From positions 9,732,001 through 9,796,000 of the forward strand of contig NZ_CP030771.1 in the NCBI RefSeq assembly GCF_006088715.1: a stretch of 64,000 bases of DNA, read 5' to 3'. Origin of the DNA: Streptomyces sp. YIM 121038 (lineage in GTDB: Bacteria; Actinomycetota; Actinomycetes; Streptomycetales; Streptomycetaceae). The position numbers and the translations under genes are program-made. Under the pieces are notes generated by a model that did no database searches, was not told the DNA's origin, and worked only from the letters and a program-made list of their open reading frames with translations. How positions within the stretch are numbered: the first letter of the stretch is position 1; each line of letters starts with the position of its first letter. This document shows positions 1 through 9,254 of this stretch, piece after piece.

Positions 1-277
1 CCTGGAATTCGCCGCCCGCTGCCCCGCACCGGGGCGCACCGCCCTGCGGGAGCACCGCGCCGCCGTCGAACTCCTCCGGCTCGCCCTGCGCGACCACCGC
101 AGCCCCTACGCCGACGTCCTCGAAGCCGTCTGCCGCACCCTGCCCGGCGCGTCGCCCACCGACCGCGCCGCCGCACTGCGCCTGGCCCGGACGGGACCGC
201 CCACCGAGACGGTCGGACTCCTGCCCTTCCCCCGACGAACCGCTGCGCACCCGCACGAGGAGGAGACCGTCTCGTGA
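1..277 (+). CDS. narJ: Nitrate reductase assembly chaperone NarJ, C-terminal part
   Basis: Only the last ~91 codons lie in the window; the gene begins upstream. The visible part is acidic/basic helical sequence, with a stretch like HRAAVELLRLALRD followed by SPYADVLEAVCRTLPG, typical of NarJ/TorD-family chaperones that assist molybdenum-cofactor insertion into NarG and NarGHI assembly. The stop overlaps the narI start by 4 bp (GTGA), the usual narGHJI order, so translational coupling is likely. Identification rests mainly on this linkage to narI plus the tail sequence. Confidence 0.85.
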   Translation, partial: LEFAARCPAPGRTALREHRAAVELLRLALRDHRSPYADVLEAVCRTLPGASPTDRAAALRLARTGPPTETVGLLPFPRRTAAHPHEEETVS

Positions 278-1023
278 AGCACCTGCACACCACCTTGTGG
301 GGCGTGCTGCCCTATCTCGTCGTGGCCTTCATGGTCACGGGCACCGTGTGGCGCTACCGCTACGACCGGTTCGGCTTCACCACCCGCTCCAGCCAGCTGC
401 ACGAGAACCGGCTCCTGCGGGTCGGCGGCCCCCTCTTCCACTTCGGTCTGCTCTTCGTCATCGCCGGACACCTCATCGGCCTGCTCGTCCCCGAGGCCTT
501 CACCGACCGCGTCCACGTCCACGAGTGGCTCTACCACGCCAACGCGCTGCTCGTCGGCGGCATCGCGGGCCTCGCCACCCTGGCCGGGCTCGCGATCCTG
601 CTCTACCGCCGCCTGCGCGTACCGGCCGTCCGCGGCGCCACCAGCCGCAGCGACCGCGCCGTCTACCCGCTCCTCGCCGCGGTGATCCTGGCCGGGATCA
701 CCGCGACCGCCTCCACCGCGCCGCCCCACCACTACGACTACCGGCTCGGCGTCTCCGTGTGGGTCCGCTCCCTGTTCGCCCTGGACCCCGACGTGTCGGC
801 CATGTCCCACGCCCCGTTCGTCTACCAGACGCACACGCTGCTCGCCATGGCGCTGTTCGCGCTGTGGCCCTTCAGCCGCCTCGTGCACGCCTTCACCGCC
901 CCGGTCGGCTATCTGGCCCGCCCCTACATCGTCTACCGCTCCCGCGGCGCGCGGCCCGCGCCGGTGACCCGTCCCGCCCCGGTGGCCGCCCCGCCGGTAC
1001 GGGACGCCGCCGCGCGCCGGTGA
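274..1023 (+). CDS. narI: Respiratory nitrate reductase gamma subunit (cytochrome b)
   Basis: A 249-aa membrane protein with about five hydrophobic segments. NarI carries the two b-type hemes that take electrons from menaquinol and pass them to NarH/NarG. Visible family features are the N-terminal segment WGVLPYLVVAFMVTGTVWRY, paired histidines in the second helix (FHFGLLFVIAGH, about residues 57-68) and in the last helix (YQTHTLL and FSRLVHAF, about 187-208). The length is normal for NarI. The GTG start overlaps narJ by 4 bp, and the stop overlaps the next gene by 4 bp, so it lies inside a tightly coupled operon. Confidence 0.95.
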   Translation: MKHLHTTLWGVLPYLVVAFMVTGTVWRYRYDRFGFTTRSSQLHENRLLRVGGPLFHFGLLFVIAGHLIGLLVPEAFTDRVHVHEWLYHANALLVGGIAGLATLAGLAILLYRRLRVPAVRGATSRSDRAVYPLLAAVILAGITATASTAPPHHYDYRLGVSVWVRSLFALDPDVSAMSHAPFVYQTHTLLAMALFALWPFSRLVHAFTAPVGYLARPYIVYRSRGARPAPVTRPAPVAAPPVRDAAARR

Positions 1024-2012
1024 GGGACGGGCTCCGGCTCCGTGACCGGTGCCGGTCGCTGCCACCGGCGTGCTTCGCGCCCGTCATGGCCACCGGCATC
1101 GTGTCCCGGGCCCTGAACGAAGCCGGGATCCGCACCGCCTCCACGCTGCTCTTCGCCTTCGCGTGCGCGCTCTACGCCGTCCTCCTGGTGGCGAGCGGCG
1201 CCAAGGCCCTGTTCCACCCCGCGGCCCTCCGAGCCGAACTCACCGACCCCGCCCGGGTGTTCGGCCACTTCACCTTCGTCGCGGCCTCCGGCGTCCTCGC
1301 CACCCGCCTCAGCCACGGCCCCGCACGCGGCACGGCGTACGTCCTGCTCGCCGTGGCGGGCGCGGCCTGGGCGGTGCTCGCCCTCGGCCTCCCGCGCCTG
1401 CCGCGTTCGGCCGCGCGGGAGGCCGACGGCACCTGGTTCCTGGCCGCCGTCGGCCTCCAGTCGCTGGTCCTCTGCCTCACCAGCCTGCCGCCGCGCCCCG
1501 TGCTCGTACCGCTCGCGTTCGCCCTGTGGTGGTGCGGGGTCCTGCTGTACGCGGGCACCGCCACCGTCCTCGGCCACCGGCTGCTGCGCCATCCGCCGGG
1601 CCCCGCGCGCTGCACTCCGGCGTACTGGGTCACGATGGGAGCCGTGGCCATCAGCACGCTCGCGGGCACCCAACTCCACGACCACGAAGACCTCTTGCCG
1701 CCCGCGGCCCGCGGCACGCTCGCCCTCGCCGTGGTCGTCCTGTGGAGCTGGGCGACCGTGCTCATACCGCCGCTGCTCGCCACGGGCTGGTGGCGGCACC
1801 TCCACCACCGCGTCCCGCTGGCGTACGAGCCCGCCCTGTGGTGTGTCGTCTTCCCCGTCGGCATGTACGCCACCGCCACCGCGCGCGTCACCGCCACGCT
1901 GACGCCGCACGCGCCGGGCGCGGCCGTCCGTCTGCTCGCCTGGGTCGCGGCGGCGGTGTGGCTGACGGTGCAGGGGCACGCGGTGGCGGCGCGGCGTCCC
2001 GCTCGCCCCTGA
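1020..2012 (+). CDS. TDT-family transporter (tellurite resistance/dicarboxylate, SLAC1-like)
   Basis: A 330-aa protein with about ten hydrophobic helices. The N-terminal PPACFAPVMATGIVSRAL is the hallmark of TDT (TehA/SLAC1-fold) carriers, and a TMGAVAISTLAGTQL-type segment lies in the second half. The GTG start overlaps narI by 4 bp (GTGA). Longer upstream in-frame sequence is only the shadow of narI. TDT members export or import anions such as C4-dicarboxylates, chloride or sulfite. Coupling to a nitrate reductase operon suggests an anion-handling role, perhaps nitrate or nitrite, but that is inference from position only. Confidence 0.85.
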   Translation: MRDGLRLRDRCRSLPPACFAPVMATGIVSRALNEAGIRTASTLLFAFACALYAVLLVASGAKALFHPAALRAELTDPARVFGHFTFVAASGVLATRLSHGPARGTAYVLLAVAGAAWAVLALGLPRLPRSAAREADGTWFLAAVGLQSLVLCLTSLPPRPVLVPLAFALWWCGVLLYAGTATVLGHRLLRHPPGPARCTPAYWVTMGAVAISTLAGTQLHDHEDLLPPAARGTLALAVVVLWSWATVLIPPLLATGWWRHLHHRVPLAYEPALWCVVFPVGMYATATARVTATLTPHAPGAAVRLLAWVAAAVWLTVQGHAVAARRPARP

Positions 2013-2047
2013 CGCCGGGGAGCCGGCCTTCCGCGCCGGAGGGCGTC
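2011..2047 (+). terminator. Candidate terminator after the nar/TDT operon
   Basis: Inverted repeat with outer arms GACGCC (2011-2016) and GGCGTC (2042-2047) and inner CCGGC/GCCGG pairing, starting inside the stop codon of the transporter gene. There is no T-tract, as is common for Streptomyces terminators. Confidence 0.5.
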
Positions 2048-2097
2048 AGCGGGCCGGCCTCCCGCGCCCGAGGGCGCCAGGGGGCCGCGGGGCTCCA

Positions 2098-2655
2098 TCA
2101 AGGAGCCACCCGCCGGAACTCCTCGGCGACCTCGGGCACATGGATCGAACGGTCGCCCGCCACCTCCAGCAAGGCCCGCAACCCCGCCACCAGGCCCGAC
2201 CGTGCCTCGGGCGGCACCCCTTCGACGAGCTTGGCCACCTCCCGGCGCCGGTGCCGCAGGACGCGCTCCACCAGGGCCGCGCCCGACGGCGTCAGCGTGA
2301 GGATCACCTCGCGCCTGCTGTCGGGATTGGCCCGCCGGTCCACGAGGCCCCCCGCTTCGAGCCGCGCCACCGCGCGCAGCGCCGTCGAGGCGTTCACTCC
2401 GAGCACCTCGGCCAGTTCGGCGAGTTTGACCGGGCCGCACCCCTCCAGGGCGACCATCGTCCGCAGCTGCGGCAGCGAGAGCGTCTCGTCCACCTCGGCC
2501 AGTGCTCGTGCCGACATGCCCATCACCAGGCGCGACGCCGCCATCACCACAGCGACCACGTCGTCCTCGTCGACCACCGCTCCGCCTCCGCCCCCGGCCC
2601 CGCCCCCGCCGCCCCGGTCACGGCGGCCGGCAGCGAGCCCCTCACTCGACACCAT
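2098..2655 (-). CDS. MarR-family transcriptional regulator
   Basis: A winged-helix regulator of the MarR type: a dimerisation helix, then LSLPQLRTMVALEGC, a helix-turn-helix (VKLAELAEVLGVNASTALRAV) and a wing with the family signature DRRANPDSRREVILTLTPSG. The ATG at 2655 gives 185 aa with a poly-glycine N-terminus, which is odd for the family. A GTG at 2577, preceded by GGAGGCGGAGCG, would give about 159 aa and start right at the domain, so the Gly-rich stretch may be untranslated. The gene is divergent from the IclR gene. Confidence 0.85.
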   Translation of the reverse strand: MVSSEGLAAGRRDRGGGGGAGGGGGAVVDEDDVVAVVMAASRLVMGMSARALAEVDETLSLPQLRTMVALEGCGPVKLAELAEVLGVNASTALRAVARLEAGGLVDRRANPDSRREVILTLTPSGAALVERVLRHRRREVAKLVEGVPPEARSGLVAGLRALLEVAGDRSIHVPEVAEEFRRVAP

Positions 2656-2803
2656 GGCAAGACCGTAGGGCATAGGCCCGGTGGCCGGATCGGGATCGGT
2701 CCGGCCCGTTGGTTCACCGGCACGGCAGCGGACGGTCCTAGGGTGTCCGGCGGACCGGAGCGAGAGGCCGCCGAACGCCTCGGCGGCCGTGAGGGGGGGA
2801 GCC

Positions 2804-3541
2804 ATGGACCACGAGCGCACGCCGTCCGGGCGCGGGGTGTTGGAGGGGGCCTTCCTCCTGTTGGAGGAGCTCGCCCGGGTGGGCGAGGCCGGGCCGACCG
2901 GCCTCAGTCACGCGACCGGACTGCCCAAGAGCACCGTGCACCGGCTGCTCGACCAGCTCACCGCCCTGGGCGCGGTGGAGCGGCTCGACGGGGGCTACCG
3001 CATCGGCGCGACCGTGGCCCGCCTGGGCCGGTCCTGGAACGCCCATCGGGCCCTGGAGAGGAACGCGGCGCTGCCCTTGCGGCACCTGGTCTCGGTGACG
3101 CGGGCGACGGTCTGCCTGACCGTTCCGCACGCCGGGCAGATGACGGTGGTGACCGGGATACCCGCGGCCGCCCGGGAGTTCTTCCCCCATCTGGCGGGCC
3201 AGACGCTGCCGCCCGACAGCGCCGCCGACGTGATCTTCGCCGCCGCGGGGCCGACGGCCGCACCGCCGCCCCAGGGGCACACCGCGGCCCAGTGGACCCG
3301 CCGGGTGCGCAGGGCCCGCGAGCAGGGCGCCGACATGCACCAGTACGAGTGGGACGGCGAGCGCAACTGCCTTGCGGTGCCGGTGCACGCCCCCTCGGGC
3401 GAGGTCGTCGCCGCCGTCGGCGTGGCCGTCGTGGACACGCGCCGCCTCACCACCACCGTGGAAGCCGCCCAGCGCGCCGCCCGCATGCTGAGCACGAGCC
3501 TGGGGCGGACACCCGGCGCCGGAACCCCGCGCGGCTGCTGA
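2804..3541 (+). CDS. IclR-family transcriptional regulator
   Basis: A 245-aa regulator with an N-terminal winged helix-turn-helix (GPTGLSHATGLPKSTVHRLL, about residues 28-48), then the IclR effector-binding domain, including the typical tail NCLAVPVHAPSGEVVAAVGV. The ATG at 2804 sits just after a purine-rich site GGGGGGA, which decides the start. It is divergent from the MarR-family gene and isolated from the next rightward gene by about 150 bp, so the target is not evident. IclR proteins usually control catabolic or multidrug genes. Confidence 0.88.
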   Translation: MDHERTPSGRGVLEGAFLLLEELARVGEAGPTGLSHATGLPKSTVHRLLDQLTALGAVERLDGGYRIGATVARLGRSWNAHRALERNAALPLRHLVSVTRATVCLTVPHAGQMTVVTGIPAAAREFFPHLAGQTLPPDSAADVIFAAAGPTAAPPPQGHTAAQWTRRVRRAREQGADMHQYEWDGERNCLAVPVHAPSGEVVAAVGVAVVDTRRLTTTVEAAQRAARMLSTSLGRTPGAGTPRGC

Positions 3542-3695
3542 AGGCGGCGCAGCGGCCGTGGGGACGCGCTCCACCGACATCTCAAGGCCCGTCCAGGTTG
3601 TACGCATGGCGTCCGATTGACCCGTGCCAAAGGGTGCGCTTGGATCCGTGGAGGCCCTCGGCGTCGGGCCGGGGGGAACACGCTCTGGGGGGAAC

Positions 3696-4835
3696 ATGTC
3701 CTTGGCTGGAAGCGTGCAGTCGTCCGCCGTACGCGCCTTACGGATCGGCAGGGCCGCCGTCGCGGTCACCGCGGTCGGAGTCGTCGGTCTCACCGTGCCG
3801 CCCGCGACCGCGCAGGCGGCCGGGCCCGTCCCGTCACCCGCGCCGAGCGTGGAGCGCGTGTCCGTCGCCGCCGACGGCACCCAGGCCGACAACAACTCGA
3901 CCCACGCCTCCCTGTCACGCAACGGCGCCTTCACCGTCTTCCACAGTGCCGCCACCAACCTCACGTCGGAGCCCACGCCCCGCCCGCCCGGCGCGGTGCA
4001 CGTCCGTGACAACGCCACCGGCGCGGTCAAACGGATCAGGGACTCCTTGCAGGACCCCGCCGTCAGCGACGACGGACGGTACGTCACCTACCTCGGCTGG
4101 GGCAGCCAGACGGTCAAGGTCAAACTGACCGACCTGGAGACCGGGCAGACGAGGACCGTCAGCAGCGGCCCGGCCAAGGCCGGGTCCAACAGCGCCACCA
4201 TGAGCGCCGACGGCCGCTACATCGCCTTCACCCAGCTGCCCGACCACCCCTCGGTCCCGTCCCGCGTCGACGTCTACGACCGCGTCAAGGACACCTACGA
4301 GACCGTGAGCGAGGGCCCGCCGGTCTCCACCCGCGACATGCAGGAGCCGTCCATCAGCGCCGACGGCCGCTACGTCGCCTACCGCGACGCGGGCACCGGC
4401 GAGGTCTGGCGCTACGACCGCGACCAGCACACCCGCGTCCGCGTCGACGACAGCGGGTCGAGCGAACTCGTCCAGCTCAGCGGGAACGGCCGTACCGTCG
4501 CCATCAACACGACGGACGGCACCTACGTACGGGACGTACCCAACGGCGCGACCACGCGGCTGCCCGGCAAGAGGATCGACGCGCTCAGCCAGAACGGCCA
4601 CCAGGTGCTCTACCAGAGCAACGGCCCCGTGGCGTACTCCGCGCTCCGCCTGCGCCACGTCCCGAGCGGCCGGGAGACCGACGTCCACGGCACCGCACGG
4701 GCCGTTCCCGGAGCCCTCGCCGGTGAGGACCGTCTCGTCTTCGACAGCCCCGACGCGGGCATCGTCCCGGGCGACACGAACGGCAAGGCCGACATCTTCC
4801 TGTGGCGGGCCCACCCGCCTCAGAACGGCAGGTAG
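3696..4835 (+). CDS. Secreted TolB-like beta-propeller protein
   Basis: A 379-aa protein with a Sec-type signal peptide (hydrophobic run about residues 22-38, ending near TAQAAG) and about six repeats of the TolB/WD40-like kind. The repeats contain phrases such as SADGRYIAF, SADGRYVAY and SGNGRTVAI, in which a blade strand follows DGR. No catalytic domain follows the propeller, so it probably acts as an extracellular binding or scaffold protein. The start at 3696 is chosen for its GGGGGGAA ribosome site and correct signal-peptide position. The 3' end overlaps the convergent acetyltransferase gene by 16 bp. Confidence 0.8.
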   Translation: MSLAGSVQSSAVRALRIGRAAVAVTAVGVVGLTVPPATAQAAGPVPSPAPSVERVSVAADGTQADNNSTHASLSRNGAFTVFHSAATNLTSEPTPRPPGAVHVRDNATGAVKRIRDSLQDPAVSDDGRYVTYLGWGSQTVKVKLTDLETGQTRTVSSGPAKAGSNSATMSADGRYIAFTQLPDHPSVPSRVDVYDRVKDTYETVSEGPPVSTRDMQEPSISADGRYVAYRDAGTGEVWRYDRDQHTRVRVDDSGSSELVQLSGNGRTVAINTTDGTYVRDVPNGATTRLPGKRIDALSQNGHQVLYQSNGPVAYSALRLRHVPSGRETDVHGTARAVPGALAGEDRLVFDSPDAGIVPGDTNGKADIFLWRAHPPQNGR

Positions 4836-6055
4836 AAGCTGAGCACGTCCGCGGTCAGCGGCGGGAAGAGCGCCCGGAACAGCTCCTCCCGCGCGGCGTA
4901 GACATCGGGCCGCAGGCGCGTCAGGCCCTCCAGGCCGTGCGGGCCGAACAGCAGGGCGGGCAGCTGGTCGGGCGCCACCCCGGCGCCGCCCACGGCCCTG
5001 GGGCCCTGCATCGGCCCGCCGGTGACCACGGACCCGAGGCCCTCGGCCCGTACCGGCATCCGGTAGTGGGCGCCGAACGTGGACACGACGATGTCGCCAT
5101 CGCCGGGATCCGCGCCGGCCGCGGTGAGGCGCTGCCAGAGCAGCGGCCGCAGCCGGTCCAGGAGGGCCGCGACGTCCGGGACGCGGACGTAGTACTGCTC
5201 GGCCTGCTCGCGCGGCGTGTGCTCCAGGAACTCCTGCCAGGCGGCGGATGTCACCGTGCCCGGCCGGTCGACGACGCGCACCGGCCCCTCGGGGGCCAGG
5301 GCGGCGACCCCGCGCAACAGCTCCCGGGCCGCCGCCCCGTCGCGTGCGGCGGCCTCGGCGAGGAGCACCCCGCCGTCCGGGGGCGTGGTGCGGCCGGTGG
5401 CGACGACGGCACCGGCCCGCTCCAGGACCCACAGCGCGCTCGCCTCGTGCTCAAGGAGCCACCGCCAGCAGGGGGCCGAGTGCGGCATCGCCACGTCGAA
5501 ACGTTCCTGCGCCGCGTCCTGGAGGGCCGCCACCGCGGGGATGTCGGCGGGCCGGGCGGCGCGCAGCGCGGGCGCTCCCGCACCGGGCGGCGGTGTCCGC
5601 ACGGCCAGGGTCCGCGGCATGTCGATGGCGTACTCGTACCCGAACAGCCGGTAGAAGTACGGGATCCCGATCATCGCCTGGACCACGTGGCCCCGCGCGG
5701 CGGAACGTGCGTGCGCCCAGCCCATGAGGGCCCGCACCAGGCCGCGGCCTTCGTACTCCTTGTCCGTGGCGACCAGTTCGACCTGTCCCGCGGGCAGCTG
5801 GACGCCGCCGACGCGCAGGCTCTCGTCGAGGAGCGTCGCGGTGGAGACGACGCGGTCACCGTCGACGACCACGGCGCAGGAGGACCACCCGGCGTCCGGG
5901 TCCTCGGCCACGAGGCGGTGGTCGAGGGCGTCGGCGGGCTCGCCCCGCGCGGTCAGCAGCGCGCCGATCCGGTCGAGGTCCTGAGGGCGGGCCTCGCGCA
6001 GCACGAGGCCGTCGGCCAGGCAAACAGGGGCGGCGGAGGGAGCGGTCGTCGTCAC
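4820..6055 (-). CDS. GNAT acetyltransferase, Eis-like
   Basis: A 411-aa protein with the Eis layout: an N-terminal GNAT domain with the acetyl-CoA loop VELVATDKEYEGRGLVRALM (about residues 88-107), a second degenerate GNAT domain, and a C-terminal SCP2-like domain ending in FYLPF. The terminal Phe carboxylate is used as general base in Eis enzymes, and its presence supports the call. Eis proteins acetylate amines of aminoglycosides and other substrates; the substrate here is unknown. The GTG start at 6055 fits the family length of about 400 aa. The RimK-like gene ends 8 bp upstream on the same strand, so the two are probably cotranscribed. Confidence 0.85.
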   Translation of the reverse strand: MTTTAPSAAPVCLADGLVLREARPQDLDRIGALLTARGEPADALDHRLVAEDPDAGWSSCAVVVDGDRVVSTATLLDESLRVGGVQLPAGQVELVATDKEYEGRGLVRALMGWAHARSAARGHVVQAMIGIPYFYRLFGYEYAIDMPRTLAVRTPPPGAGAPALRAARPADIPAVAALQDAAQERFDVAMPHSAPCWRWLLEHEASALWVLERAGAVVATGRTTPPDGGVLLAEAAARDGAAARELLRGVAALAPEGPVRVVDRPGTVTSAAWQEFLEHTPREQAEQYYVRVPDVAALLDRLRPLLWQRLTAAGADPGDGDIVVSTFGAHYRMPVRAEGLGSVVTGGPMQGPRAVGGAGVAPDQLPALLFGPHGLEGLTRLRPDVYAAREELFRALFPPLTADVLSFYLPF

Positions 6056-6062
6056 GGCCGGA

Positions 6063-7049
6063 CTATCGCACCGCCCGATTCGGCCCGTCCACCGGGTTTT
6101 CCGTCCGGGCTTCGCCCCGGGCGGCCAGGCGACGGCCGACGCAGGCGGTGATGGCGGGGACGACCGCCTCCATCGCCGGGCGCCAGCCGGGGACGGAGTT
6201 GACCTCGCAGACGGTGTAGGTGTCCTCCGAGGCGAACAGCAGGTCAACCCCGGCGATGTCCAGGCCCAGGGCGCGGGCCGCGTCCACCGCCAGCTCCTCC
6301 GCGCGCGGGTAGCGCCCCCGGCACAGCGCGGCGGAGCCGCCCTTGGCGATGTTGGCGGTGAGGCCGCCGTTGCCGGAGGTGTGCAGCACGGCGTCCACCG
6401 GCTCGCCGTCGACGACGATGACGCGCAGGGTGCGGCCGTGGGAGTGGGCCACGTGCTCCTGGAACAGGAACGGCACCTCGTGCTGGAGACTGCCGGCCAG
6501 CGCGCGCAGCAGCTGGGCGTCGGGAGCGAGGAACACCTGCGTGCCCTTGCAGCCGCTGACGGACTTCACCACGCACGGCCCGTCAAGCCGAGGGCTGCGG
6601 ACCACGCCTTCGAGCGGCGCGGTGGCGTAGGAGAGGGTGTCGGGCACGGGCAGTCCCGCCAGGGCGAGTTCCTGGAGCTGCCAGAGCTTGTTGCGGCTGG
6701 TGAGGTGGGCGTCGACGCCGTTGACCAGGGTGCTGCCCATGCGCTCCAGATGGCGGAGCAGGGTCACCTCGCGGTCGTCGCGCATGGGCCCCGCCACCTG
6801 GCGCACGCACACCACCTCGGGAGCGGGCAGCTCCGCGCCGCCGAGGGTGTGCAGCACCAACCGGCCGTCCTGGACGCCGAAGAGCAGCTCGTCGGTGTGC
6901 CAGACCGCGAAACGGTCGCCGTGGGCGGCCGCGAGGGCGTCGGCGAGCTCACGCGTGGACCTGCGCAGCGCGGTGGGGTGCTGCCGCACCAGCATCCATA
7001 CGTGCGCGGGTGCAGCGATCACCGGGCGGGTACGGTCCTGTGGCTCCAC
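6063..7049 (-). CDS. ATP-grasp ligase of the RimK family
   Basis: A 328-aa protein with an N-terminal pre-ATP-grasp domain and an ATP-grasp core: the glycine-rich lysine segment CVVKSVSGCKGTQVFL, QEHVAHSHGRTLRVIVVDG, and the Mg-binding end DLLFASEDTYTVCEVNSVPG. These match RimK-type alpha-L-glutamate ligases, which add amino acids to a peptide, protein or small-molecule carboxylate. The GTG start at 7049 follows GAGGAG with 6-nt spacing. It lies just upstream of the Eis-like gene in the same orientation. The acceptor substrate cannot be read from the sequence. Confidence 0.82.
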   Translation of the reverse strand: MEPQDRTRPVIAAPAHVWMLVRQHPTALRRSTRELADALAAAHGDRFAVWHTDELLFGVQDGRLVLHTLGGAELPAPEVVCVRQVAGPMRDDREVTLLRHLERMGSTLVNGVDAHLTSRNKLWQLQELALAGLPVPDTLSYATAPLEGVVRSPRLDGPCVVKSVSGCKGTQVFLAPDAQLLRALAGSLQHEVPFLFQEHVAHSHGRTLRVIVVDGEPVDAVLHTSGNGGLTANIAKGGSAALCRGRYPRAEELAVDAARALGLDIAGVDLLFASEDTYTVCEVNSVPGWRPAMEAVVPAITACVGRRLAARGEARTENPVDGPNRAVR

Positions 7050-7267
7050 ACTGGCTCCTCGTCTCGACGCCGCCCTGGTGAGGGGCGGTCCGGAAGGGGC
7101 CAGTCTCACAGACGGCCCGGTGAGCGGCGGACGAGCGGCGAGGGCATGGCCGGGTCCCGGCCCCGGGCCGGGCGGCGCGGGGCCCGGCCGGACGGCCCGT
7201 GCGGGGCGGCCCGGTCCGCCGGAAAACCGGTTGACCGGGCTGCGGCGCCACGGGCTAGATTCCGTGC

Positions 7268-8374
7268 ATGGCCGACGTTCAGGGCACATATGATGATCTG
7301 TTCACCGCCGTACCCCAGGCACTCGCGGCGCTCCTCGACTCGGGTGACACGGGGGCCTCGGCAGCCGTCTTCGTGGACGGCGAGCCGGTGGTCGACGTCT
7401 GGGGCGGCTTCGCCGACGCGGACCGTACGACTGACTGGCAGCGGGACACCCTCGTCAACACCTGGTCCGTCACGAAGACGATGACGGCGCTGTGCGCCCT
7501 GATCCTCGCGGACCGCGGCGCACTCGACCCGGACGCGCCGGTCGCCCGGTACTGGCCGGAGTTCGCGGCCGCGGGCAAGCGGGGCGTGCTGGTCCGCCAT
7601 CTGCTCGCGCACACCGCGGGCCTTCCCGACTGGGAGGGGCCCGTCGAGGAGCTCTACGACTGGCCGGCCGCCACGGCGCGCCTGGCCGCGCAGACACCGC
7701 GCTGGGACCCGGGCACCGCGGCCGGATACCACTCGCTGACCCAGGGGTTCCTGGTCGGTGAGGTCATCCGCCGGATCACCGGCCGAGGCCCGGGCCGCTT
7801 CTTCGCCGAAGAGGTGGCCGGGCCGCTGGGCGCCGACTTCCACCTGGGCCTGGCGGCCGAGCACGACGGCCGGGTCGCGCTCGCGGTGCCGCCGCCCTCC
7901 CAGGGCGAGGACTACGCCGCGAGCGCCCCGGGCAGCGGCGCCGCGCCCTCCGATGCGACCGCGATCCGGGTCCGCGACGGCAACAGCGTCGCCTGGCGCC
8001 GCGCGGAGATCCCCGCAGCGAGCGGCTTCGGCAACGCCCGCTCGGTCGCGCTCGTGCAGTCGGTCCTGGCCTGCGGGGGAGCGGTGGGCGACGTACGGCT
8101 CCTGTCGAAGGCGGGCTGCGACCGCGCGTGGCAGGAGCAGTTCCACGGTGAGGACCGCGTCCTGGGCACCTCGATGCGCTACGGCATGGGCTACGGCCTG
8201 TTCGGCACCACCTACGGATGGGGCGGCTGGGGCGGTTCGCTGGTCATGGTCGAGCCCGACGCCCGCATGGCGGTGGCGTACGTGACGAACCAGCTGCGCC
8301 GGCCCGAAGAGGACAACCGGGGGCTGGACGTCGTGATGGCCGCCTACGACGGGCTCACGGCCCTGCGCGCCTGA
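7268..8374 (+). CDS. Serine hydrolase, class C beta-lactamase / EstB-type esterase
   Basis: A 368-aa beta-lactamase-fold hydrolase. The catalytic SxxK is visible as SVTK in NTWSVTKTMTAL (about residues 66-69), and the second-motif tyrosine in AGYHSLTQGFLVGEV. There is a C-terminal YGWGGWGGS segment in place of the KTG strand, as in esterases of this fold. There is no signal peptide, so it is probably cytoplasmic. The family includes esterases, amidases and DD-peptidases; the lack of an export signal favours an esterase. The ATG at 7268 is in a divergent arrangement with the RimK-like gene. Confidence 0.82.
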   Translation: MADVQGTYDDLFTAVPQALAALLDSGDTGASAAVFVDGEPVVDVWGGFADADRTTDWQRDTLVNTWSVTKTMTALCALILADRGALDPDAPVARYWPEFAAAGKRGVLVRHLLAHTAGLPDWEGPVEELYDWPAATARLAAQTPRWDPGTAAGYHSLTQGFLVGEVIRRITGRGPGRFFAEEVAGPLGADFHLGLAAEHDGRVALAVPPPSQGEDYAASAPGSGAAPSDATAIRVRDGNSVAWRRAEIPAASGFGNARSVALVQSVLACGGAVGDVRLLSKAGCDRAWQEQFHGEDRVLGTSMRYGMGYGLFGTTYGWGGWGGSLVMVEPDARMAVAYVTNQLRRPEEDNRGLDVVMAAYDGLTALRA

Positions 8375-8389
8375 TCCCGCGGGGGCGCG

Positions 8390-9139
8390 TCACCTCCGTG
8401 CCACCCGTGCGAGCCGGTCGAGCTGCTTGTCGACCACCGCGCCGAGGGGGAAGCGGGGCGCGTCCCGGGCGCCGCGGTCACTCATGTCCACGGTGAGCGT
8501 GCCCACGCGCACCCAGGTGTGGTGGTCGACCAGCCGGGCGCCGTCCCGACCGGTCGAGCTCAGGTCGAAGGTGACCGCCTCGTCACCGAACTCCGCGGCC
8601 TTCACCAGGGATATCCGGGAGTTGAGCCTGCCCTCCGGGGTCTGCCCCACCAGCGCCCTACAGGTGGTGAGGCCGTCCGTCAGCCGCTGGAACCGCTCGG
8701 TGGCCCCGGTGCCCGCGTACGAGGCCAGCCAGGTGCGCCCGCCCCAGGTCCTGCCGCGCCACCAGAAGTCCTGGATCACGGACGCGGACGCGTGGTGGGC
8801 GACGAGCGCGTCGAACACGTCCTGGCAGCCGGGGCCCGGCACCCGCACCGGCGGATCGTAGCGGGGCACGGGCCCCTGCACCGAGGTGCTCTCGGCCCGC
8901 GGCACGTCCGCGTCCCGCAGGAGGAGGGACTTCAGTTTCCCCGCGGTGAGCGGCCGGGCCCCGGCCGACGACGGCGTGGCGGACGCCCGCGCGGCCGACG
9001 ACGGGGCGGCCGACGCCGGTGCCGTGTCCTGCGACCGCCCGGCGTCCCCCGCCTCCTGCGCCGAACACCCGGCGACGACGGCCACCATCACCCCCACCGC
9101 CGCACCGACGACGCCCCGCTGCCCCCAACGCACCACCAC
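8390..9139 (-). CDS. Lipoprotein, possible PknH-like sensor domain
   Basis: A 249-aa protein beginning with a short signal segment and lipobox VVAGCSA (Cys about residue 24), so it should be lipid-anchored outside the membrane. A Ser/Ala/Pro-rich linker follows, then a globular domain with conserved-looking cysteines (GCQDVFDAL, TTCRALVG) and phrases such as ASYAGTGATERFQRL. This resembles the extracellular sensor domains found in many actinobacterial lipoproteins; the assignment is tentative. Three GTG codons in a row (9139, 9136, 9133) follow AAGGGGG, and the first was taken. It converges on the hydrolase gene. Confidence 0.65.
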   Translation of the reverse strand: MVVRWGQRGVVGAAVGVMVAVVAGCSAQEAGDAGRSQDTAPASAAPSSAARASATPSSAGARPLTAGKLKSLLLRDADVPRAESTSVQGPVPRYDPPVRVPGPGCQDVFDALVAHHASASVIQDFWWRGRTWGGRTWLASYAGTGATERFQRLTDGLTTCRALVGQTPEGRLNSRISLVKAAEFGDEAVTFDLSSTGRDGARLVDHHTWVRVGTLTVDMSDRGARDAPRFPLGAVVDKQLDRLARVARR

Positions 9140-9254
9140 TGCCCCCTTGATCGCCTCGGACCGAGCCGGGCAGACACTACGGCCCGACGGCACGGTCGAG
9201 CCACCCCGGCCCCGCCGGGCGGTGAGCCACGAACCTCCTGCGAGGAGCACCGGC